Source of the DNA: DASYKS01 sp035995205
Lineage (GTDB): Bacteria; Acidobacteriota; Thermoanaerobaculia; Multivoradales; UBA5704
DNA length: 64,000 nucleotides
Assembly (NCBI GenBank): GCA_035995205.1
Contig: DASYKS010000093.1
Coordinates: 1-64,000 of the forward strand
Reading direction: 5' to 3'
Position numbers and translations under genes: made by a program. The stretch's first letter is position 1, and each line of letters starts with the position of its first letter. Below, piece after piece: positions 25,001 to 32,032 of the stretch. The notes under the pieces were generated by a model, which saw only the letters and a list, made by a program, of their open reading frames with translations, searched no databases and was not told the origin of the DNA.

Positions 25001-25681
25001 CATGAGCTGGGGGAGGTCCGCCGCGAGTTGGGCCGGGTAGATTGTATTCCGGCCTATGAAGAGCCGCTCGAACTACTCGAGCGAATCGGAGATCGGGGTG
25101 GATCGGCGGCTTGTGCCTTCAACCTTGGGCATGTCTTCAAGGATCTGGCTGCCCCTCGCGACCTTGATAAGGCGGAAGAGTGGTATAGGAAGAGCGTTGA
25201 GTTGCGCGATAAGCACGATCGGCTGGGTCTAGGCAAATGCCTAGGCCAGTTAGGGTTAGTCGCTTTCGAGCGTTTCAGTGAGGCACAAGTCGCAGGTGGC
25301 TCCAGCGAAGACTACCTCAGGCATTTAAGCGAATCCGGAAGGCTCTTCCGTGAAGCGCTCACTCTTCTTCCAGCGGATGCGGTCAACGCTTTAGCCATGT
25401 CTCACAATCACCTAGGTTCCGTCTACACCGCTGCAGGAGAACTCGACCACGCGGTCGAACACTTCAGGGAATCGATTCAGCTTGAGGAGAACCAAGGCAA
25501 CTTATTCGGTGCTGCGCGAGCCCGCTTCAATATGGCCGTTGCCTTTTTGAAATCAGGTCGCCGAGCCGATGCCCTAGAGTACGCCGAGGCGGCGCTCCGG
25601 GGCTTCGAAAGCTATGGGGAGAGGGCGGCGGAGCAGATTGAAAAGACTCGCCGGTTGATCGCAGCGATCCGCGGAGCGTAG
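22043..25681 (+). CDS. CHAT protease - STAND NTPase - TPR protein
   Basis: A 1212-residue multidomain protein. The N-terminal CHAT domain (to about residue 430) has the catalytic pair His232 in HFDGHGAY and Cys309 in LNACRSA. A STAND/NB-ARC-like NTPase follows, with FFGRDETLLALDRAF, Walker A AYAGSGKTTTA (about 490-498), Walker B VLWIWDN, and LLLTSRRDE. The C-terminal half is helical and ends in TPRs (about 1005-1212: FNLGHVFKDLA, SHNHLGSVYTAAGELDHA, ARFNMAVAFLKSGR). The layout is that of a signal-activated protease switch, as known in defence and programmed cell death. Codon use drifts to lower GC in the last 800 bp. Confidence 0.88.
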   Translation: MLQLRLEQQASVEGRHRVEISLEGDGPRRKANSTFAFAVTPRDEEDLRWYLEDFLQYPEPPAPAIAKRIEGRLEEIGEELFRAVFHANEDARDLWSRVRERLPETRIEIATEVTEAGTIPWELLREPKTTTALALVAHAFVRAHPNASLAPQLPTSKKGKIRILLVLCRPRGGEDVPFRSVASQLLRGLRDANREAYDLDLLRPPTFEQLGKALREAHREGKPYHVVHFDGHGAYLEVEEPKDPGESGGFGALLRQLSPMVLGGPRAGKHGYLWFENPRLEDNGELVDGTSVGKLLAATGVSVLVLNACRSAHADPALAPDSNAALEASDPHSQVRAFGSLAQEVMDAGVAGVVAMRYNVYVVTAAQFVADLYAGLVRGAALGEAVTLARKSMAEQPYREVVYEALPLQDWTVPVVYEAAPLRIFPKVKDEGRLKIRVAAGVASGANQETTALDAELPALPDAGFFGRDETLLALDRAFDSDSIVLLHAYAGSGKTTTAAEFARWYSLTGGVDGPVLFTTFERYLPLPRVLDRIGQVFGAGLEGAGTNWLALDDRARREVALQVLAQGPVLWIWDNTEPVAGFPAGTESAWSTDEREELLDFLRALRETKAKLLLTSRRDEQAWLGDLPRRIAVPRMPMTESLQLVRALAAKYGQRLPNLDDWRPLLMFAQGNPMTLTVVVRQALRDGSRTRAQIEAYVARLRAGEAAFPDEVSEGRSRSLGASLAYGFEQAFGEDDRKKLALLHLFQGFVEVAVLRIMGNPESSWCLPEVRGLTREGGIALLDRAAEVGLLAAHGGGYYGIHPALPWFFKGLFDQFYSAEGLTAVRAFVEAMGEVGTYYHDEFEDGNRKALAVLQAEEANLLHARRLARSYNWWRQVIESMQGLRRLYDYTGRRAEWKRLVDEIVPNFVDPGSEGFLPGREEEWSLVTNYRVRLAGDEREWGEAERLLTMSVDWNRQRATPALVRPRKELESAERNMIRTLAASLHELGEVRRELGRVDCIPAYEEPLELLERIGDRGGSAACAFNLGHVFKDLAAPRDLDKAEEWYRKSVELRDKHDRLGLGKCLGQLGLVAFERFSEAQVAGGSSEDYLRHLSESGRLFREALTLLPADAVNALAMSHNHLGSVYTAAGELDHAVEHFRESIQLEENQGNLFGAARARFNMAVAFLKSGRRADALEYAEAALRGFESYGERAAEQIEKTRRLIAAIRGA

Positions 25682-25726
25682 GGCCGCACTTCAGAGACCA
25701 GGCAGGTTGCCCCCACGAGCATGAAA

Positions 25727-25808
25727 CCCGGGACCGCCGAGCACCAGCTCGGCACCCGAAGCGGCCTAGAGCGCCCCGACGGCCGAGCTGGTGCTCGGCG
25801 GTCCCGGG
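25727..25808. repeat. 27-bp perfect inverted repeat of the GGGACCGCCGAGC family
   Basis: Arms 25727-25753 and 25782-25808 are perfect complements (core CCGCCGAGCACCAGCTCGGC) around a 28-nt spacer. The same core occurs at 15743, 16271 and 58309. It sits 45 bp after the CHAT-NTPase-TPR gene and before the injection-system operon, where it could also stop transcription. Confidence 0.85.
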
Positions 25809-26007
25809 GGCGCTCGGCCGGCCGTTGTCTTTGATCGAAGAAAACCTTTCTCCCCCCTTCTCCCTATTGTCTGTTCCGATTCACTCCGTGCAAATCTCCC
25901 GTAACAAAACCTCCCCGAGAGCGCCCAAGCTCCTGAGCGAACACAGAGACGCCGGTCCTCGGTGGGACCTTTGGCGGGCTCTGGGACGCGCAAGGGAGGA
26001 CTGCGCC

Positions 26008-26991
26008 GTGCCGATTCCGGGGAATGCGACGCCGCTGTTTGCGGATGTCTTGGCGGGTTTGCTGAGCGGAGTTTCTACTCAGCTTGCAGGGCTTCCGGCT
26101 CCCTTGCCTTCGGTTTCGGTGACGGAGGCAACGCCCAAATCGGTGGGGCTTTCCAACTTGGTCGGCCTGGACAATCCCGGCGGGTTGCAGTTCGCGACGA
26201 TCAAAGGGGGCCGACTGGACGTGGGCCTTCAGGTGGGGGTGGAGGCGGGCGATGCCGCGGGGGCGGATGCGGCACTTCTGGCGGCGCATGCCACGTTGCT
26301 CGACCATCGGCCGCAGTTGCGGGCGCTCGGGTTCCTCAAGTTCGAGCCGGGGGTGCTGGCTCCGGTCGTGGAGACTTCGGGCGTCTTTCGACGCGCGGGC
26401 TCGTATCGCGCGCTCTATGAATACCGTTATACGGACGTCGACGGCGCCGCGAGCCTGATCGCCCGGATTCCCGTCGACTCCGATCTCGATTCTCCTCTGG
26501 GCGGGCTCGATCCGAGCGGCCACGAGGCTTGGGTGGTGACCGGTCCGCTGCTGCGCTGGGACCGCGAGGGGCAATCGACGTTGCGGGTGCGCGGGCCGGG
26601 TCAACTGTTGCGTTTCTCGGCCGTCGCCTATATGCCGGGTCCCCTGCCGTCTCCCGTTTCGGTGACGCTCACCCGCACCTATACCGGCGCGCTCGGCGCT
26701 CCGGCGGTCGCCGCTTCGCTTGCCGATCTCGCCGCCTCCGCGCACGCTTCGATCACCTTTCCAACGCTCGCCGATTTTCTCAACCTGTTCGCCGTGGCGA
26801 CCGAAGAGGTCGAGCTGGGCGATTGGGATCTGGATACGGTCGCCGATCGCTACGCGCTACGCGACCTCACGCTTACCCCTGTCATCACACTTCCTCGATC
26901 GATCGACCGCCTCGAAATCTCGGTTGCCCAGCCGGCACCCGGCTGGGTGGGCGATCCCTCGGTGCTTTATCTACGCACGCACGGCGCGTGA
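26008..26991 (+). CDS. Hypothetical protein, first gene of the contractile-tail operon
   Basis: A 327-residue protein. GTG at 26008 has GGAGGA upstream at good spacing; a longer in-frame ATG start at 25825 lacks this. No family recognised. It is predicted to be beta-rich, with no signal peptide (MPIPGNATPLFADVLAGLL start), and has segments such as GSYRALYEYRYTD and LRVRGPGQLLRFSAVAYM. It lies 42 bp upstream of the sheath gene, on the same strand, so it is probably a structural or assembly factor of the tail. Confidence 0.6.
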   Translation: MPIPGNATPLFADVLAGLLSGVSTQLAGLPAPLPSVSVTEATPKSVGLSNLVGLDNPGGLQFATIKGGRLDVGLQVGVEAGDAAGADAALLAAHATLLDHRPQLRALGFLKFEPGVLAPVVETSGVFRRAGSYRALYEYRYTDVDGAASLIARIPVDSDLDSPLGGLDPSGHEAWVVTGPLLRWDREGQSTLRVRGPGQLLRFSAVAYMPGPLPSPVSVTLTRTYTGALGAPAVAASLADLAASAHASITFPTLADFLNLFAVATEEVELGDWDLDTVADRYALRDLTLTPVITLPRSIDRLEISVAQPAPGWVGDPSVLYLRTHGA

Positions 26992-27033
26992 TTCCGATTC
27001 CGTAAAGAAAACTGGCCGAAAGGAGATCCTCAC

Positions 27034-28710
27034 ATGGCCGAAACAGTGCTTCCAGGCGTATCCATCGAAGTCCGCGACGAGGGGCTGATCGTCCCCACCG
27101 CGATCACGGTGGGCAATCTCGGGGTGGTGGGGACGGCGAGCAAAGGACCGGTGGATCAGCCGGTCATCCTCGCGAGTTATGCCGAGGCGCGCGCGCGTTT
27201 CGGCGAGTACGACCTCTGGCAGGGCGGGACGGCGGACGAGCTGACCCTCACCCGCGCGCTGGAGCTGGCGTTCCAGCATGGCGCGACGACCGCGATCGCG
27301 GTGCGCGTCTCGGAGAAGGACAACGACGCGCAGCGCACCATCCTCGCGACCAGCGCGGAGCGGGCGTTGACCGCGGGGGCCGCGACCCCCGTCAAGCTGA
27401 CGGCGAAAACCCCCGGCACCTGGGGCAACGATCTCGAAGTGCGCATCGAGGCCGCGACCGAGAACGCGTTCGTCGAGGACGAGGACGTTCAGGGCTTGCA
27501 GTTGGCGGTGGAAAAAGTGATCCAGAGCGCGCGCAACCGGATTCGTATCCGTCCGGCGGGCGGCGGCTCCGATCGGCCGCTTGCGATCGTCTACGACACC
27601 GCGGTGGTGCCGAATCCGGGCCAGGCCGTGGTCGATCTCGCGACCGGCGCGCTCACGCTCGCGCCGGGGCTTCCGGGCGCCGACAAGGTGATCGCCTCCT
27701 ACATGGCCGACAGCAGCAAGGCGGTGCAGGTGACGATCCGTCTCGGCGAGGCGAAAGAGGTATATCCCGTGGTTTCGGGGCGCGATCTGATCCGCGATCT
27801 GGTGGCTTCCGCGTGGGTCGATGGCAAGGTGGACAACGCCGCCCATCTCGACGAGCTGCTCGATCTGACTCCGAGCTTCGACCGCTTGATCGGCGGCAGC
27901 AACGGCGCGGCCGGAGCGGATTATCAAACCGGGCTCGACCTGCTGGAAAACCAGGACGCGCACATCATCGTCGCCGCCGGCCAGGACGAGTCGTTCGGCG
28001 ACGAGCTGTCGGCCCATTGCGCGATCGCCTCGTCGGATCTCGTGCAGCGGAACCGGATCGGCGTGATCGGCTGCGGCTCGGCCGCGACCAAGGATCTGTT
28101 CCTCGCCAAGGCGCTCGGCCATCCGTTGTCGAGCGACCGGGTGATCTTCGTCGCCCCCGGCATCAAGACCGCCGATCGCGCGGCCTCGCCGCCGGTCGAC
28201 GTGGCGTTGCCGGGCTCGTACGCCGCCGCGGCCGTCGCCGGGCTGCTCGCGAGCCTGCCGGCGCACGTGAGCTTGACCAACAAGACGCTGTTCGTGGGCG
28301 GGCTCGAATACGAGCTGTCCCGCGCGGAGCTGGAGCAGATGGTCAAGGCGCGGATTCTCGCGCTCGAAAAGCGCCAGGGCATTCGCGTCGTCCAGGGTCT
28401 CACCAGCTCGACCAACACCGCGTTTCGCCAGATCACCACGCGCCGGATCGTCGACTTCGCCTCGTTCGGCGTTCGCTCCGCCGCCAATCCGTTCATCGGC
28501 CGGCTGAACAACGAGCGGGTGCGCGGCTCGCTGCGCACCGCGATCAACGGCTTCCTCGCCGAGATGGTGCTGGACGAGATGTTGGTGAGCTACGAGCTTG
28601 CCGTCTCGGCCACGCGCGATCAGGAGATCCGCGGCATCGTCCAAGTCACCATGACCCTCCGCCCGGTGTTCAGCATCGACTACATCCGCGTCGTCATGTT
28701 CCTTCAGTGA
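27034..28710 (+). CDS. Contractile tail sheath protein
   Basis: A 558-residue phage-tail-sheath protein that would polymerise around the tube and contract. The N-terminus MAETVLPGVSIEVRDEG and GVVGTASKGPVDQPV are typical. The C-terminal sheath domain has GVRSAANPFIGRLNNERVRGSLRT and ends EIRGIVQVTMTLRPVFSIDYIRVVMFLQ, the conserved handshake strands. The start follows AAGGAG. One sheath gene is present, whereas many eCIS loci have several. Confidence 0.93.
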   Translation: MAETVLPGVSIEVRDEGLIVPTAITVGNLGVVGTASKGPVDQPVILASYAEARARFGEYDLWQGGTADELTLTRALELAFQHGATTAIAVRVSEKDNDAQRTILATSAERALTAGAATPVKLTAKTPGTWGNDLEVRIEAATENAFVEDEDVQGLQLAVEKVIQSARNRIRIRPAGGGSDRPLAIVYDTAVVPNPGQAVVDLATGALTLAPGLPGADKVIASYMADSSKAVQVTIRLGEAKEVYPVVSGRDLIRDLVASAWVDGKVDNAAHLDELLDLTPSFDRLIGGSNGAAGADYQTGLDLLENQDAHIIVAAGQDESFGDELSAHCAIASSDLVQRNRIGVIGCGSAATKDLFLAKALGHPLSSDRVIFVAPGIKTADRAASPPVDVALPGSYAAAAVAGLLASLPAHVSLTNKTLFVGGLEYELSRAELEQMVKARILALEKRQGIRVVQGLTSSTNTAFRQITTRRIVDFASFGVRSAANPFIGRLNNERVRGSLRTAINGFLAEMVLDEMLVSYELAVSATRDQEIRGIVQVTMTLRPVFSIDYIRVVMFLQ

Positions 28711-28741
28711 CCCGCGACCAGGATCTTAGGAGAACCGAGAC

Positions 28742-29287
28742 ATGCCATTGAACGACGTCTACAGCGGAGCGGACGGCACGTTGGTGCTGATTCCCGCGGG
28801 CATCGACGCCGAGTCGGCCGACGCGACCGCGATCACCAGCCTCGAAGCGTTTTCAATCGCCGACGTGGGCCGCGTCACCGGAGTCGAGCTGCACGTCGAC
28901 ACGGACCTGCGCGAGTTCCACGAAGTGGGCCGGCGCCATGCGACTTCGCTCCATCCGGGCAACATCCACATCTGGGGCACGATCGACCGTGCCTACGTCA
29001 ACGGCGCCCTGCTCTACCTGCTGCTCGGGCGCGGCGCGAGTCCGAACAACATCTCGGAGCCGTATGCGCAGCCGGCGCTCGCGATGAACCTGGTGTTTCA
29101 AAACCCGGCCGTCCCCGGTCACCGCAGCGTGATCGACGTAGTCGACATCAAGTTCGAGAACTGGGCGGTGCGCATGCCGGAAGACGAGTTCGTGATGGAG
29201 AAGGTCCGCTTCCGCGCCTTGCGCATCGACGTGCGCGACCAGGAAGGCAACGACATCCGCGTGCCCACCTTCCCCGCCGCGGCGTAA
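28742..29287 (+). CDS. Tail tube protein
   Basis: A 181-residue protein immediately after the sheath, in the standard place for the inner tube. Its composition and the segments GNIHIWGTIDRAYVNGALLYLLLG and VDIKFENWAVRMPEDEFVMEKVRFRALRI fit a two-sheet tube fold of the XkdM/gp19 type. No second tube paralogue was found in the window. Function is inferred from order and fold-like pattern. Confidence 0.72.
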   Translation: MPLNDVYSGADGTLVLIPAGIDAESADATAITSLEAFSIADVGRVTGVELHVDTDLREFHEVGRRHATSLHPGNIHIWGTIDRAYVNGALLYLLLGRGASPNNISEPYAQPALAMNLVFQNPAVPGHRSVIDVVDIKFENWAVRMPEDEFVMEKVRFRALRIDVRDQEGNDIRVPTFPAAA

Positions 29288-29299
29288 AGGAGCCGAGCC

Positions 29300-29752
29300 G
29301 TGCCCCTCTCCGCGGAAGACCTGCTCGCCGGCGGCGCGCTCACCCATGAGGTCGAGCTGCCGGCGAGTTTTCTGCCCGACTCGAACCCCGGGCCCGTCGT
29401 CCTTCGTCCGCTCACCGTGCGCGACCTGCAGCGAATCGCCAAGGCCGCGCCCGGTGACGAAGATCTCGCCGCGGCGCTCATGGTCCAGCTCGCCCTGGTC
29501 GAACCGTCTCTGTCGATCGATCAGGTCCACAAGCTCCCCGCGGGCCTCGCCCGTTTCCTGGTCGAAAAGATCAACGAGCTGTCCGGCATCTCTACCCCGC
29601 GCGACGCGCTCGAAGAGCTGGTGCAGGCCCCTCTCGCCCGCGCCTGCTTCCAGCTCGCCAAAGAGTTCGGCTGGACCCCGGAAGAGGTGAGCGGCATGAC
29701 CATCGGTCAGATTCTCCTCTACCTCGAAATGGTCCGGAGAGAAGCGAAGTGA
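29300..29752 (+). CDS. Probable tail assembly chaperone
   Basis: A 150-residue protein with GTG start after AAAGGAG. It follows the tube gene and overlaps the next gene by ATGA, the position of the gpG/XkdN-type assembly chaperone in tail operons. The sequence has LRPLTVRDLQRIAKAAPGDE, LPAGLARFLVEKINELSG and a C-terminal helix GMTIGQILLYLEMVRREAK, all common in such chaperones. No programmed frameshift site was noticed. Confidence 0.6.
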   Translation: MPLSAEDLLAGGALTHEVELPASFLPDSNPGPVVLRPLTVRDLQRIAKAAPGDEDLAAALMVQLALVEPSLSIDQVHKLPAGLARFLVEKINELSGISTPRDALEELVQAPLARACFQLAKEFGWTPEEVSGMTIGQILLYLEMVRREAK

Positions 29753-30972
29753 AACGAGCTCACCCGCTCCGCTCCTTCCGGCGGTCGTACCTTCGTCAAG
29801 CCGGAAAGCTGCCGAATCTCAGGAGATCCGGCGGCTGGGCGCTCGCATTCTCGGAAGAAAAGCCGAGACTGAACGACGGCCCGCTGTTCGGCTCTTCGCT
29901 CGAAGAGCTGACCGGAGCCGAGACCTCAACTACGAAGACCCAGCAGCGGCCGGCACGGCGAAGAGGAAGAGCGGAAGAACCGCCCAATTCGCCCACGCCG
30001 AGCCCGAGCGGGTCGAACGTAGCAAGAGCCTTTCGGAGAGAAGAGCCGAGGGAGCCGGCGCCACCCAAAGCCTTACCGGCGGAAGCGCCCGCGGCGGACA
30101 TCGCCCGTTGGGCAGGGGAGAAGCCGGAAGCTGTTCAAAGACCGGAGCGCAGGAAAAGAGAGAGCCCGACCAGCGGACGGCAATCGCCCGATCGAGAGGC
30201 CGTTGCCGACCATCGGCGAAAGATCGCGGCGCGATCTAGGCGGCCTCTCTCCGTGGCGGGGTTGCCCAGAGAATTGTCAGTAAGGGAGGAAACTCCCGAG
30301 GCCGGCGAGCGCGCGGGGCGTGCAGCAGCTCTTGAGACCTCCGAGCCTCGTGAAAAGAAAACCGCCCCGGACCTGGGAGTCTCTGTTCATCAACGTTCGG
30401 GAGCGGCGCCCGAGATCGAAACCGGCGAGCGCGCCGCGCGAGACCCACTTTCCTCCCTACCCAGACAGGGTGGGCGGGGGAACGATCCCTGGGGCACCCT
30501 CGTCTCCGGCGCGCAGGCGCCGCGTACGTTGCTCGATGTGCCAACTCAGGAGAAACCTTCCCAACGCTCGGTGAAGAAGAATGCAGCGCCTCGCGCTCGT
30601 CCCTTGGCTGAGCCTTTAACGCCGACTGGAGAGGCATCTCCTGCTTCATCCGCCGCGAACGTCTCGCCGTTCTCGCACGATCGCTCCTCGGCTCCCACAT
30701 TCGACTCGCATGAAGGGCGCCCCTCTCCGTTCGCGCCGATCGCTGCCGATCCACTCTCGCCGTATCCGACCGGCTCGCCACTCGGTCCGTTCCCGAACGC
30801 TCAGTCTCCTGACCGGGCGCTCTCCGAATCCCTTCAGGGCGTTCCTTCCTTTTCTCCACTGGAAGCTTTTCCTTTTGCCCCTTCTTCTTCTCCCGACGAC
30901 CTGTCCGATCTCGCCGCGAAAATCGAGCGCATCCTGGCCGACGAAGCTCGGCGCCACGGGATTGACGTTTAG
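29749..30972 (+). CDS. Disordered protein in the tape-measure position
   Basis: A 407-residue protein, overlapping the chaperone gene. It is almost wholly low complexity: Arg/Glu/Pro-rich to about residue 230, then Ser/Pro-rich (SPFAPIAADPLSPYPTGSP). Only the last 25 residues look ordered: LSDLAAKIERILADEARRHG then IDV. Codon use (more AGA/AGG, lower GC third positions) differs from its neighbours. A tape measure is expected here, but those are normally long helical proteins. It could be an unusual ruler, a linker/assembly protein, or a fast-evolving accessory. Confidence 0.55.
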   Translation: MKRAHPLRSFRRSYLRQAGKLPNLRRSGGWALAFSEEKPRLNDGPLFGSSLEELTGAETSTTKTQQRPARRRGRAEEPPNSPTPSPSGSNVARAFRREEPREPAPPKALPAEAPAADIARWAGEKPEAVQRPERRKRESPTSGRQSPDREAVADHRRKIAARSRRPLSVAGLPRELSVREETPEAGERAGRAAALETSEPREKKTAPDLGVSVHQRSGAAPEIETGERAARDPLSSLPRQGGRGNDPWGTLVSGAQAPRTLLDVPTQEKPSQRSVKKNAAPRARPLAEPLTPTGEASPASSAANVSPFSHDRSSAPTFDSHEGRPSPFAPIAADPLSPYPTGSPLGPFPNAQSPDRALSESLQGVPSFSPLEAFPFAPSSSPDDLSDLAAKIERILADEARRHGIDV

Positions 30973-30989
30973 CTTTAAGGCCGCCGCCA

Positions 30990-31538
30990 ATGCGACCGAT
31001 GCTCGACGATCTCGCTCTGCCGCAGGTGCAGGAGATCCGCACGCTGGAGCTGCGCTCGCTCGCCGAGCACAAGCCGCCGGGAATGTCCGGCAGTTTGCTC
31101 CAAAACCTCGGCCGCAAACCGGCGATCCTCCAACTCTGGGGCGTGGCGTCCGGCCCGGACTCCAAGCAATTCCTCGCCGATCTTGAAACGAAATTCCGCG
31201 CCGCTACGCCGGTTCCGTTCGTCGCCGACATCGCGACCAGCGCCGCGGTCGACAAGTTCGCGATCCGCGATCTGCGGATGGAAGAGCTGGCCGGCCGGCC
31301 CGAGCGCTTCGCCTACGTGCTCACGCTGGCCGAATTCATCGAACCGGTCGAGCCGGGGGAGCTTGAATCCGCGCTCGTCGATTCCGACCTGCTCGACCAG
31401 GCCTCCGGCTTGATGGATCAGATCACCGCGGCGCTCGATCTTCTACCCGACTTTGCCACCGGCCTTGAACGCTTCATCGCCCCGCTGTCCGACATGCTCG
31501 CCCGCGTGCGTCAATTCAACGCGGGCGGTGCTCCCTGA
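30990..31538 (+). CDS. Baseplate-associated protein with hub-like N-terminal domain
   Basis: A 182-residue protein. Its first ~115 residues (MRPMLDDLALPQVQEIRTLE, LLQNLGRKPAILQLWGVASG, FVADIATSAAVDKFAIRDLR) match the N-terminus of the 631-residue protein at 32033, so the domain occurs twice in this operon. The pattern resembles phage circularisation/adaptor-type baseplate proteins, but I cannot name a family with confidence. The tail is helical. ATG at 30990 follows the preceding stop by 18 bp. Confidence 0.55.
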   Translation: MRPMLDDLALPQVQEIRTLELRSLAEHKPPGMSGSLLQNLGRKPAILQLWGVASGPDSKQFLADLETKFRAATPVPFVADIATSAAVDKFAIRDLRMEELAGRPERFAYVLTLAEFIEPVEPGELESALVDSDLLDQASGLMDQITAALDLLPDFATGLERFIAPLSDMLARVRQFNAGGAP

Positions 31539-31553
31539 ATGGAGGAACCGACC

Positions 31554-31988
31554 ATGGCCACCACCCCCGCCAGCCTGTTCGAGGATCTGAAGACCAGCCT
31601 CACCGAGTTCAAAACGTTTCTCGACACCAATATCGGCATTATCAAGCCGGCGATTCAGACGCTCGGCTCCGTCGTGCCGCAGCTGCGCGAGCTGATCGGC
31701 CAGCTCGCGACACTCTTGACGCAGCTCAAAACCGAGATCCACAACCTGAACCCTGGGGCGGTTGCGGGCGATGCGCTAGCGAAAGTCACCGAGTTTTCCA
31801 CCTCGACCCGGACGCTGCTCGAAACCGCGAAGAACCTGCTGCCGGCGCAGGCCGCGGCGATCGACCAGGTGCTTGGCGCACTCGACGTCGTCGGTTCGCT
31901 GCCCTCGCTCGGCGCCATTAAAGCCGAGATCGAGTCGCTGCTCGACGCCGTGATTACCCACATCCGTTCGCTCCAGCCCTCGTCGTAG
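31554..31988 (+). CDS. Helical hypothetical protein of the tail operon
   Basis: About 144 residues. I chose ATG 31554 because GGAGGAA lies 6 nt upstream; an in-frame ATG at 31539 would place that site inside the gene. The sequence is continuous amphipathic helix (DLKTSLTEFKTFLDTNIGII, LRELIGQLATLLTQLKTEI, SLGAIKAEIESLLDAVITHI) without cysteines or signal peptide, suggesting a coiled-coil structural or chaperone role. No family recognised. Confidence 0.5.
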   Translation: MATTPASLFEDLKTSLTEFKTFLDTNIGIIKPAIQTLGSVVPQLRELIGQLATLLTQLKTEIHNLNPGAVAGDALAKVTEFSTSTRTLLETAKNLLPAQAAAIDQVLGALDVVGSLPSLGAIKAEIESLLDAVITHIRSLQPSS

Positions 31989-32032
31989 AGCGCGTTTGAG
32001 AATCCCCGCCCGATCCGAGGAGCCGTAAGCCG

